From Sabellastarte sp. h YS-2021 (taxonomy: Eukaryota > Annelida > Polychaeta > Sabellida > Sabellidae): 64,000 bases of DNA. Below, in pieces: positions 32,648 through 42,949 of the stretch (positions are counted from its first letter, which is position 1; the number at the start of each line of letters is the position of its first letter). Made by a program: the position numbers and the translations under genes. The stretch is from assembly GCA_964017235.1 (NCBI GenBank), contig OZ024928.1, positions 152,296,881-152,360,880 on the forward strand, read 5' to 3'. The notes under the pieces were generated by a model that did no database searches, was not told the origin of the DNA, and saw nothing but the letters and a program-made list of their open reading frames with translations.

Positions 32648-33091
32648 TTGGGATGTCTGAAACCTTGAACAGAACCCTTCAGGAAAAGATTACCTTAAAC
32701 TCCTTACCTTAAACTAACATTGACTTTAAGGTTGGGACAATTGTCTTGGTGTTTGGAAGATATCTGATGTGCTGAGATTTTTTCATCGATATTCATCATG
32801 TACATATATTTAGACAAAAAGAAAAAGGTCTCTTTTGTATGGTTACAATAAATTGCTGATATTTTACAAACTTATGAGTTTAAGGTTGTAACAGTTTGGT
32901 GTTACTCAGCTGTGATGGATCACCTATAGGACCAGCATCGTCATCACACTTTGTTTCTGGAAAATATGTCAAAAATTGCTTGTAGGATGAAATTCAAATT
33001 TGGCATGTGGGTGGTGCTGGTCATCGATATGTGCCCTATTATAAGATGGCCTTAAACTCACAACACATTTATATTGAATTTTACTTTTGCT
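32648..33091 (+). repeat. R4 repeat, left part of copy split by DIRS-B
   Basis: Matches 21540-21890: CTTTAAGGTTGGGACAATT, then GATATTTTACAAACTTATGAG and CAAATTTGGCATGTGGG. It breaks off at 33091 and resumes at 38616. Confidence 0.75.
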
Positions 33092-33111
33092 TTTTATTGC
33101 GTTAATACATC

Positions 33112-33286
33112 CTATCCAATGGACAATTGCTAATCCGGTCGGTGCAGACCGGCTCGCCAAATGCCAGAAAAAGACGTCCTGTATATAAAATACCAGCAGG
33201 CCGGTCCCAGTAATGTGCACTCCCCAGATGGCGCCTCGTACTTCCTTCCTGTCTAGACAACCTGACATCATAGCATCTTTTTCGTT
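33112..33286 (+). repeat. Left inverted terminal repeat of DIRS-B
   Basis: CTATCCAATGGACAATTGC ... ATCTTTTTCGTT. Contains TATATAAAATA near 33182, a possible TATA box, instead of the NRF1-like sites of DIRS-A. Confidence 0.88.
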
Positions 33287-33747
33287 TGGCGTGTGTACTG
33301 TGCAGATGTGTTTTCAACAATCTCCAGATATTTTAAGGAAAAGTGTGGATTATGATGGATTTTCAACCTTATTTCCAAATATTTTGGTGCAGAAGTGTTA
33401 TCTGCATATTGAGCACGGATATTCTTTATGAAATCTGCTGGAAACGCTCCCTAGCTGACTCAATTTAGTGTTGATGATAGGTCAGTAAGCGAGGAGAAAT
33501 ATGTATGCGGCCATGTTGCTAGTTTCCTCCCATTCAATCTTTGTGTTGATAGGGACAGAACTACAACATAAGGAAGTTTTATTGGATACACAACTTAAAA
33601 TGTAATATCCGTGTTCATTTTTTTTAAAATGTACCTTCTGTAACCTCCAGCTTCAATTCACCAACGAAACTTCAGTCTTCTCAAGTATTTACAGCTATAA
33701 ATAGAAGGAATTCCCAATAGAAGAACATGGAGTGCGTTCTTTTGAAC

Positions 33748-34404
33748 TCACGTCTACTGTGATTCCAGTCCCTCCCGTACAGACCCTTGTCAGTAGTGGG
33801 GGTTGTGGATGGCCAGGTCACTGTACAAGTTTCCTGGTTAAGTATCACAAAAGAAGTTCATCTACAGAGTTTCTTACCTCTTCCGAGCGCACTGGTACTG
33901 ACTTGTCTGCTGCAAAGCATCAGTCCACCAGCCAGCTCACGTCAGACCAGGATATTCACCTTCAGAGCGCACTGGTCCAGACTTCTCTGCTGTAAAGCAT
34001 CAGTCGACCGGCCAGCTCGAAAGAACTCGACCACTGACGTCATCTCAAGATAATGAACTGCGTTCTTTGTGCTCACATCTACTGTGATACCAGTACTAGT
34101 TCCTGATATTCACCTTCAGAGCGCATGGGTACAGACTTCTCTGCTACAAGCATCAGTCGACCAGCCAGCTCTCGTTTACTGTGATAGCAAGGAAAGAACG
34201 CGACCAGTGACGTCATCTCCCCGAAGCTGGTCACGTGATTCACCAACCAGCATTTCTTTCTACGTATTGCTACTGCGTTCTTCACAACTCACGTCTACTG
34301 TGATACCAGCCCCTCTCTCATGGAACCGGCCTTTGTTGTCGGTAGTGGGGTTTGTGGACGAGCAGAATACTGCCCATTTGCCTGTTTAAGTATCACAAAA
34401 GAAT
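33748..34404 (+). repeat. Short repeats in the DIRS-B leader/gag region
   Basis: A ~115-bp unit (ACTCACGTCTACTGTGAT...GTTAAGTATCACAAAAGAA) occurs at about 33748 and 34286. A second unit (TTCACCTTCAGAGCGCA...CAGTCGACCGGCCAGCTC) occurs near 33957 and 34108, with a partial copy near 33890. No coding potential recognised. Confidence 0.7.
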
Positions 34405-34552
34405 GAGACAACTTACTCAAAGCTCACAAGGGCTTTCCCACCAACTGTCAAATCTACACAATTAGATGTGTGCTTACGAGAATTCTTTTCAGGAATACAG
34501 GAAACCTGCTATACGCTGGATTCAACACAAGATAGTTGTAAAATTGTTTCAA

Positions 34553-35220
34553 CAACTGGTTACAGAGTCTACCGACCGGGTTCTGGCAACACAGCCCTTA
34601 CTGTACAGTGCTTCACCCAACTGGTTACAGAGTCTCCCTACCTAGTCCATTCAACTCTGTTGATTTTGGGGCAGGCAGACAGCAAGTATATACAAATATG
34701 GCTTCAACTGACTGGTTACAGAGTCTTCAAATCACCAGACCAGTTTAGCGGCTATACAGCCTTATTTTCACCAAAACCAGTTACAGAGTGATTACTGCAA
34801 CAACTGGTTACAGAGCCTACCGACCAGGTACCGGCTATAGTGCCTTGCTTCACCAAAACCGGTTACAGAGTGTACCCACCTAGTCCATTCAACTAATGTT
34901 GATTCTGGGGCAGGTAGATGTGGAAGCATCTATAAAGAATTGCTTCAACCAACTGGTTATGGAGTGTACCGACCAGGTGTCGAGCTACAAAGCCCTTATT
35001 TTGACTCCAGCCTACCAGTTTTTTACTGGTTACAGAGAAAACTACAAGTTTTACAAACTCAAAAAGCTAGCTAAATATAGACCAGTAGCTGTCTAAATTC
35101 ATTGGTGACTCCAGCCTACCAGTTTTGCCAGTTACAGAGAATTACTGGTTACAGTGAATTACTGGTTACAGAGACCTGGTACCGGACACAGTTGCCTATG
35201 GTAATTTGGTTACAGAGAAT
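34553..35220 (+). repeat. Iterated ACTGGTTACAGAG motif
   Basis: About twelve exact or near copies at irregular 20-110-base spacing, often followed by TCTACCGACC or TGTACCGACC. Lies where DIRS-A has gag. Confidence 0.75.
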
Positions 35221-35679
35221 TCTTAGACCAGTCAGTGGTCTTGATGATATGGCAATGTCCCAAGCTACTACCAGGCAACCTTCCCTTATCACTCCTCACC
35301 AGCCTGTTATCGGTGCTGGACTTGCCTTGAAAGATAATAGATTTCACCCTTGCAATCAATCGGATAGACAAACACAGGAACAGAGACCTGACTAACCAGC
35401 ATGAAAAAAGGTGGTCAACAGTCAAACAAGTTTTCATAATGTCCGGCCAGGGGTCAGCCATCTTACAAATAACAATTACTGTGTAAATGCTGCACATTGC
35501 AGGCGGCTGGCCCTGTGCAAAGAGTATGTAAAATGTGAAAAGTTGTGTCAGCCCCACCCGACTGGACCACAACAAGAACAGAGAGACTGTTAACTCGGAT
35601 CATTGTCACCAGACCGGACCAGTGTCCGGAGGGACAGAAAATGTTTGTCAGACTACCAAATGTGGCACACCCTAGGTAG

Positions 35680-36290
35680 TACAAATGTTGAAGGAGGGCT
35701 ACACTCTCCCTTTCCAGTCAAGACCAAACTTGACAAGGTCACCAAAAATCATCAACTGCTATGTACATCCTCACAGGAACCTATATTGGTTAGAGTCATT
35801 ACATCAGCTTATGGACAAAGGTGCCAGTTCAAAATCTCTGCGCTTCTTCAACCGACTTTTCGGTGGATGCACTCAGTCTGCCATGGGAGAATCTGGACAC
35901 ATACGCCTTCCCACCAGCAGCCATATTGGGGAAATTGGTGGAGAAGTTGCAGGACTCCCCATGCAACAGAATCATTCTGATTGCTCCGGGGTGGCCCAAC
36001 ATGCCTTGGTTTTGGGATCTAGTGGCCATGTCCAGCCAAATCCCACTGAGTCTGTCCAATCTGCTTATCCTGTTGACACAGCCCTTCAGTCAGATCCCTC
36101 ACAGAAATCTGACATATCTAAATCTCCATGCATGGCTCCTAGAGCCTCAGCAATCAAGGAGCAGGGCTTCTCTGAGGCAGTGGCAGCAAGAATTGAGGCT
36201 CCTCAAAGAGGATCAACCAGATCAGTCTATGGACCATTTTTACAAATCAGGTGGACTTCAGGGCACCCCCTGTAAAGTCAGTACCTGACT
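35680..36290 (+). pseudogene. DIRS-B RT remnant fused to the methyltransferase-like region
   Basis: Frame pieces: LKEGYTLPFQSRPNLTRSP to FFNRLF (pre-RT part, 35685-35865), then directly VDALSLPWENLDTYAFPP and ILIAPGWPNMPWFWDLV (35866-36150). In DIRS-A these blocks are about 1.3 kb apart, so motifs A-C of RT and the whole RNase H are deleted. The join falls in another frame. Not functional. Confidence 0.85.
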
Positions 36291-36830
36291 TCCTTATGTA
36301 CCTTTTTCAGGACAGGAAGTTGCAGCCCAGCACCATTGATGGTTACAGGTCAGCCATTGCTGATAAACTGGGAAACTCGCCCTTCAATATCAAAAATGAA
36401 AACGTCACTCGTCTCCTGGATAGTTTCCACAGAGACAGACCCAAAGGCCGGAGGGAAATCCCCTCCTGGAACCTCAGGCAGTATAAGGAGTTGGTCTTTG
36501 TCTCCTTTAAGAAAGGTTTTGACGAACACATATCACTTGCCAACATCTCCTCTTGGATCAAGCAGACTGTGATGCTATGAGCTCTCTGTCCCAGAGGCCC
36601 ACACTTTACATCAGGTTAAAGCCCATGATGTCAGGGCCTTTGCTACTTCTAAGGCTTTCGAGCCGGGAATCTCCTTAGAACAGATCCTATCAACCTGCGA
36701 CTGGAAATCACATAATACCTTCACACAATTTTATCTGAAGGATGTGGCCTGGGCTGATTCAGAGCTTGAGCTTGAGCCCAGTAGTGGCTGCTCAGCAGAT
36801 CCACAAGTTGCCCTTAGATTGAGGAGATTT
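36291..36830 (+). pseudogene. DIRS-B tyrosine recombinase remnant
   Basis: The N-terminal part (QPSTIDGYRSAIADKLGN, LLDSFHRDRPKGRREIPSWN) is joined to YKELVFVSFKKGF, skipping the segment with the first catalytic Arg. A frameshift follows near 36580, after which HDVRAFATSKAFEPG and FTQFYLKDVAWADSE (His/Arg and Tyr) appear in another frame. Dead. Confidence 0.85.
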
Positions 36831-36874
36831 GGTATATATGTACATGGTGTAAATAGCTCTACATGTACATAGTA

Positions 36875-37930
36875 CAGTTAAACCTGTACATGTGACCACT
36901 CTCGAACAGAGACCACTTGCTAGTTGAGACCGTTTTTATTCTCCCAAGGAAATTTAGATATAAAACATACCCCAAATAGAGACCACTCCTTAGTTGTGAC
37001 CAGAGACCACTAAAATCATTCCCAGTGACCCACAAAAACCTCTATACAAGAGACCACACAATGGAGACTGGAGGCTAACATGGGCACTGATAATCAATGG
37101 ATGGGCCATATATGAATTGTTCCCATTGTCCATTTCCACATACATGTTCAATTAAGGCCTCCACCTAACAATAAACACTGATATAAAATACCTGCCTATT
37201 TTCTTTGATCATTAAAACAAGGGATTTCTATAATCCTCTCAAAGGAAGTGTGACATATGAATAGCTCGGAAGGAAAAAGGGGTGTGTGTTGATCAGTACA
37301 TTGTGGATGAATGGAAAACTGAACTGGTTTAACTTTGCATTGACTATTTACCATAAGACATTTACAATGTAGTCTGTGTAAAACAAGATAACGCAAATCA
37401 GCTTTTAATGGGTATTACAAATGAGAGATTTAAGCATAATTAGTAATGGCCTATTTTTCAATCCAAAATGTCTGCTGTTACATGTACTTCTTCACATTTT
37501 ACATTTTGTTAAATATTTATTTCAAATCAATTATCAGGATTCCACAAATACAGTACAAAGGTCAAAGTTGGGGTTTTACGTCCCGTTCAACAGCCAGGGT
37601 CATATTGGGACAGGTCCTCAGAATTGCCACTTGTGGGACTCGAACCCACAGAGGTGACAGCCTATGATTAGATGCCAAACTTGCTAACCACTAGGCCACT
37701 GAGGACCTCTCACACAAATACAGTAAGTTTTACCACTATTCTCTCATTTGCTCCATGGTGACTGATCTCTAACATGTCAAATAGATTGTGGATTACAATG
37801 CTTGATGAATGGAGAGAGAAATTCAGTGAAATTTGAGGAATCTATACAAAGGCTTCACATAAAGACCGACCCCTATGAAAGACCGTTTTTAGTATTCCCC
37901 TTGAGCGGTCTTTATACACAAGTTTGACTG
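36875..37930. mobile_element. pogo/mariner-like MITE with TA target duplication
   Basis: Ends CAGTTAAACCTGTACATGTG and, inverted, CAGTCAAACTTGTGTATAAA, flanked by TA on both sides (36873-36874 and 37931-37932). Subterminal GAGACCAC repeats. The interior has no transposase but carries an inserted SINE. It interrupts the DIRS-B 3' untranslated part, whose DIRS-A counterpart reads through the same site. Confidence 0.8.
37556..37712 (-). mobile_element. tRNA-derived SINE, full length, with 13-bp target duplication
   Basis: Reads on the minus strand: box A-like TGGCCTAGTGGTTAG, box B GGGTTCGAGTCCC, then a non-tRNA body with GTTGAACGGGACGTAAAACC. Flanked by CACAAATACAGTA at 37543-37555 and 37713-37725. 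Fragments of the same family are at 1091 and 4481. Confidence 0.88.
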
Positions 37931-38241
37931 TATTAAAAAAAAAAGTGATGTGCATCCTTCGGGAGGTTTATTTGCCTTCTGGGACTGAACTCATCCCTCT
38001 CTTCCCATACCTCAGAGCAGGTCTGCTAAAAAGGGGGGGGCAACATCGGTATAGCCCCAGGTAACCGGCTGCTGGTAACCGACCATGGCCTTACAGGGTT
38101 TCCTGACCTTAAGGTCAACCCAGGTCTGGGCCTATAGGTCTCCTGATGAAGTCAACCTAGACCGTAGGTTAAAATTTGCTATCATTTGTGAGTTCACATA
38201 AGTCCCTAGTAACTTATCCACCGACCAAGCGGTAGTTATTC

Positions 38242-38338
38242 AGCAATTGTCCATTGGATAGGATGTATTAACGCAATAAAATTGCAAATTTAGTAAGTAA
38301 ATTTAATTTTTATAAGTTAATACCCTATTCAGTGGACA
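38242..38338 (+). repeat. Internal complementary region of DIRS-B
   Basis: Left half is the reverse complement of the DIRS-B left edge (through CCATTGGATAGG); right half is the reverse complement of its right edge. The junction is at about 38281-38283. Confidence 0.88.
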
Positions 38339-38397
38339 CACAAGACCCTCCCTCCGACCCCGCCATCAGCTTACTAGGGGGTCTAAGAGCTTTAGAC

Positions 38398-38572
38398 AAC
38401 GAAAAAGATGCTATGACGTCAGGTTGTCTAGACAGGAAGGAAGTACGAGGCACCATCTGTGGAGTGCACAGTACTGGGACCGGCCGGCTGGAATTTTATA
38501 TACAGGACGTCTTTTTCTGGTATTTGGCGGGCCGGTCTGCGCCAACCGGATTAGCAATTGTCCATTGGATAG
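38398..38572 (-). repeat. Right inverted terminal repeat of DIRS-B
   Basis: Inverted, slightly diverged copy of 33112-33286, followed by the right edge to 38615. Confidence 0.88.
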
Positions 38573-38615
38573 GGTATCAACTTATAAAAATTTAATTTAC
38601 TTATTAAATTTGCAA

Positions 38616-39330
38616 ATTTGTGGGCAATAGCTGCAGATGGCTTCACAGATTCAAATCAGATTTGGTATGTGGGTGTAACTGGTCTTCAAGATGTGGCCTA
38701 TCTTAAGGTGACCTTAAACTCCTAGTGATAACATAACTATATTGAATTTAAATTTTTCAATTTCTGGAGAGTATTTCAAATCTGCATGACAGATTTAATT
38801 TAAATTTGGTATGTTGATGTATCTAGTCCTGAAGCTGTGCCCTATTTTAAGGTGACCTTAAACTCCTATGTGTAAAAGAATGTTACTGAGCTCAGCCTTT
38901 TCTATGATTCCACATATTTGATTTATATTTTGCAGGCACATGTAACTGATGTTACAGAAATGCCCTAAGACTACATTGAGGTGACCTTTAACTCTCAATA
39001 ATGGCATAATTATAATTTCTTTTAAAATTTGGATATCATAAGTTATGTGCAATAGATTTTAAGCACACTTAAATTTTGGATGTAAGTAACCTTGAACAGA
39101 GTCTACATGGGTAACATGACCTTAAACTCTTAACATTTGCATTGACTTACAATCAGTTTAAGGTTAGGACAAATTTTTTGTGATATTTTGGCAATATTAA
39201 AGTGATAGTTGAGAGTTTTCATTTAAATTAAACATGTACATGTATCTAGACCAAAACAGGATCTTTATTGTTATGTTACCATAAAAACCTAAAAGTTAAA
39301 GAAGTGAGTTTAAGGTTACAAATGATTTTA
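38616..39330 (+). repeat. R4 repeat, right part of copy split by DIRS-B
   Basis: Continues the R4 sub-units (AAGGTGACCTTAAACTCCTA at 38706 and 38852) and ends where a hairpin-headed repeat begins. Confidence 0.75.
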
Positions 39331-39334
39331 ATTA

Positions 39335-39895
39335 TTATATCCATCCTGCTGGACATGGATATTATTTTGCCTTTCCCTCTGAATCACCCTTCATTGCTGC
39401 TCATTTACAGGTACAGTTTTTTACGTGTCTCAGCTAAATTTGGTGTGGAGGTTGAATGGCATGAGAGTTTGTGTGTAACTGCTTTCTTGGCAATATTTGG
39501 CAACAAGTATTGCCATGGTTTTTTCTTTTTTTTTTTTTTTTTTGCACTTACAAATATTTTTATGGGTTCTTTGTTTTCCATACCCCTGCACTGATTGGGG
39601 CTGATTAGTTTTTCAGCAACACCTGTTGTTTTTATGTTTCTTGGGCTTAAAAATCTTTCTCGGGTATCTTTGCATTCCAAACCCTTGAACAGATTTCAGC
39701 TGATTAGTTTTTCGGCAACACCATGCAACAATGTTTCTGTGGACTTTTTGTATTCCAAACACCTGCGTGAATAGGAGCTGGTTAGCTTTTTAGCAATATC
39801 AGGCAGCTAGTATTCCCATGGCAACACTTTTTCTGTTTCTAGGTTGTGGATATAAAAAGTCCTGAAGAAGACCTGTATGGTAAAGTGACCTAACA
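39335..39895 (+). repeat. Hairpin-headed repeat with three ~110-130-bp units
   Basis: A|TTATATCCATCCTGCTGGACATGGATAT gives a hairpin (39337-39363). Units share GCTGATTAGTTTTTCAGCAA-like words at about 39600, 39695 and 39776. Poly(T) at 39525-39543. Confidence 0.6.
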
Positions 39896-39946
39896 TTCCA
39901 CAAGATTAGACAATGATCTTACTTGTTTGCTCTCCTACAAAATGGC

Positions 39947-40029
39947 GGACAAATATAAGTCCTTCTTTCCTCCATGAAGAGAGGAGGTGGACAAATAGAA
40001 GTCCTTCTTTCCTCCATGAAGAGAGGAGA
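39947..40029 (+). repeat. 42-bp tandem duplication
   Basis: GGACAAATA(T/G)AAGTCCTTC...GAAGAGAGGAG occurs at 39947 and 39989. Confidence 0.9.
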
Positions 40030-40233
40030 CAGACAAGACAGGACATCTTGCACGATGCATTAATATGTATGGTAATATGACTAGCAGTTTAAGTTATATT
40101 TTTCAACAAGGTGGGGCTTCACCATGACTCAGTCCTTCTGAAAGGTGATCTGGATCTGCAAAAATACTGCCAGTCAGCCAAGATAGCTGACAATATGTAA
40201 TAATTTCTGAATGTTCAAACCCATAAATCATGT

Positions 40234-42549
40234 ATCCCTGCGAAATGATGCTGAACAGTTCCTGAAAGTTATGTATCTGGCATGACCTAGTTCCGGAACC
40301 AAGTTCACGAACTGGCAGCAAAAATTCAGGATAAAGTTCAGGATAGTTCTGTAAATGGCGTGAACATGAAATGGCCACTTTATCATGGCATCAAAAGTTC
40401 GGCATTTATCAAGTTCCCGAACAATCCAGAATTGTTCAAGCTTCACAATTTTGTGATAGTTCCAGGAATATCTTTAACTTTTGTGAACTGCTGAATTCAA
40501 TTGAAATTAATTATTGCATTGAAGTTCCCGAACCATCCAGAACTGTTCAAGGTTGGAATCAGTTCTGAGACTATCTTTAACTTTTGGGAACGGCTAAATA
40601 TTATTATTGGAAAACGTATTGTGCCATCAAATCACAGCTTGTGTCAAAGTTCCTGAAAAATCCAGAACTGTTCCCATTTAATATTTTGTGATATTACCTA
40701 GTTTTTAGTAGAGTAATTTACTGTAAATTTTCGGATTAGTCAGTAACATCACCCTCACCTTTCACTCACTGTGATGTTTTAAAAATTGTTTAAGACAAGA
40801 ACAAAAGGAAACCTAAACATGTGCCTGAAATCTGTATTATCCTGGCCTAGATATTTTGACAAAAAGACTAATATCCATTCAACTATCCAGTACATTTTAC
40901 AACAAATCTTATTAATTCAAACCCTTTTTTTTGCTGAAAACCTTCCCTTCAACAAAGATTCAAACCATGTTGTTTTAGTCATGTGACCCATGTGACCAAG
41001 TTCTCTGGATATCCCGAATCCTTGCTGCTACCTTAAGTTTTTAGTATATTATATTTTACACTTTACAAATTCAGAATATTTATAATGTTATGGGCAAAAT
41101 ATGTAACCTTTAACTTAAAAAACATGGAATATTATGAAAAAAACATATTAACAAACAAATGAATTATTAATTTCACCCAAACCAAATCAGAAAAGGTAAA
41201 TAACCTACTTTAAGTTTTCAAGTAAAACATAGAACAGCAGACTAAATCAGGGTCAGTTATTTCAACAGTACACAAAGCATACCATGCTCAGATACCAATG
41301 CAAAAACATATAGCCTGTCACAAGTTCTGGGTTAGTTTTATTGGAATAATTATATGATCCATTTCACTTTTAATACCAAACATTTTAGACAAATATATAA
41401 GTATTTTGTTTACATGTTAAACTTGGTAAATACATTATTTAACAACACCTAAAGTAAATTATTAGTTTATTTTCCAGTGGATTTATACCAATTTCTTGTG
41501 TTATTATAATTTTTTCAATGTAAAAAAAGTGTGTCTGTAAATCAAAGGCTAGTCTCAGTGTATGAAATCTGAATAACTTGTAGTGTTAAAACAACTATAA
41601 GTTATTATATATTCATACTTTCCTCATTTCTCAGATCCAAATATTTCTGTTTTCCAAATTACAAAAAAATCAAAAAGAGTTAATGGTAGGCTAGTATACT
41701 TGCTTATACTACAAGCTTAGTTAATGACCACAGGACCAAGGATAAAACATTTACATACAGAGTCAGGAGTGTGCATATCCCATCAGACGTTCAAATATTA
41801 TATAGTCAGAACATATTTACATGAAGCCTTTTTAATGATACAATATTAAAGGGACAATTAATAAAATAATGTATTTTAATATTGTTCATTGGAAAATGCA
41901 CAAGGTTTTTATTAGTTTCATACAGTGTTAGATTGTGACGTTTTCTGTTTCACGTTGTGCTTGCTAAATATTTATGTAAATGCATGTATGATACTGTGAA
42001 ATTTCACTTCGCTCATTATTTCACCAGGGCAAACAAAGCTATCTTTTCAAAATTTATTATATAATCTCAACTTTTCTATAGAAATGATTATAATATCATT
42101 AAAAGGAAGCTTAAAAGGCTGTATTTTAATTTGTTTTTCGTAATCTCACACAAACACAAACTTTAGAACAAACAGTGTTTACTTATTTGAGTTTTTTTGT
42201 TTTACATTTTCCTTATACTAAAAACTTGAGTTCAGTGTTCCTGTAAGTTCAGTTTAGTTACTGAACTTCAATCATGCTTGTATCTTGTCTTAGTTAATTA
42301 AAGCTCAAGTATAAAAAGTCAAAATTTATGGATTTGTAGTATTAATTGTTACTGTTTGAAAAAAAGGATTCCAAAAGGTGTTTAAAAATATAGCTGTTCC
42401 ATACAGTTCAGTAAATTGCCGAAAACTGCTGAACGACAGTTCATGCACCCTACTACTGAACTAATGCCGAACTTCTGCCACAATGTCCTGAACTTTCATG
42501 ATCAGTTCAGGACAGTTCATAATGTGCCGAACATCATTTCGCCAGGGAT
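40234..42549. mobile_element. Non-coding element with inverted ends, AT-rich interior
   Basis: Left end ATCCCTGCGAAATGATGCTG; right end inverted ATCCCTGGCGAAATGATGTT. Both subterminal zones are full of AGTTC/GAACT words (CCAGAACTGTTC near 40430, 40528 and 40662; CAGTTCAGGACAGTTCAT near 42504). The interior (40.7-42.3 kb) is AT-rich without genes. No clear target duplication, so the class is undecided. Confidence 0.6.
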
Positions 42550-42925
42550 GTGCTGTATCTTGGAAACTGTAAGGTGTAAGAAGTTCATACTTGGTAGGGA
42601 CATTGGTTGGGGGTTGTAGGGGTGCAACATCATGGGGTAACCTTGATTTGACCTTTGACATTGCTGTAGTGACCTTGACCTTTAAAATCTTCTCTGGGCT
42701 CTTGCTCAGAAACAATAAGGTGTAGGAAGTTGATACTTGGTAATGACAGTGGTTGGGGGCTGTAGGTGTGTAATGTCATGGTATGACATTGATTTGACTT
42801 TTGACTTTGCTGTAGTGACCTTGACCTTTAAAATCTTGCCCAGGCTATATCGTGAGAACCATCAGGTATTCAAAGTTGATACTTGGTAAGGATATTAGAT
42901 GCGGGTGTAGGTGTGACCTTAATGT
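42550..42925 (+). repeat. R3-family tandem repeat, ~146-bp unit, three copies
   Basis: GTT(C/G)ATACTTGGTA recurs at about 42584, 42731 and 42874, with CCTTGATTTGACCTTTGAC between. Lacks the R3 hairpin. Confidence 0.75.
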
Positions 42926-42949
42926 GACCTTTGGCAAATTTCTTTTTAA

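Larger units (their letters stand above)
33092..38615 (+). mobile_element. DIRS-B: defective DIRS-type element of a second subfamily
   Basis: 5.5 kb. ITRs at 33112-33286 and 38398-38572 (175 bp, roughly ten mismatches), ICR at 38242-38338, left edge TTTTATTGCG identical to DIRS-A. The coding part is reduced: most of RT and all of RNase H are deleted, and the recombinase lost its centre. The gag region is unrecognisable and replaced by short repeats. Hosts a pogo/mariner-like MITE (36875-37930). Inserted in R4. Older than DIRS-A, judged by ITR divergence. Confidence 0.88.

Noticed and set aside
35102-35600. Frames in the DIRS-B gag region
   Set aside because: Built on the ACTGGTTACAGAG repeats and decayed sequence; no gag features such as the N-terminal Cys/His cluster.
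37626-37712. tRNA gene-like sequence on the minus strand
   Set aside because: Box A/B are present but it continues into a SINE body with target duplications, so it is a SINE head rather than a tRNA gene.
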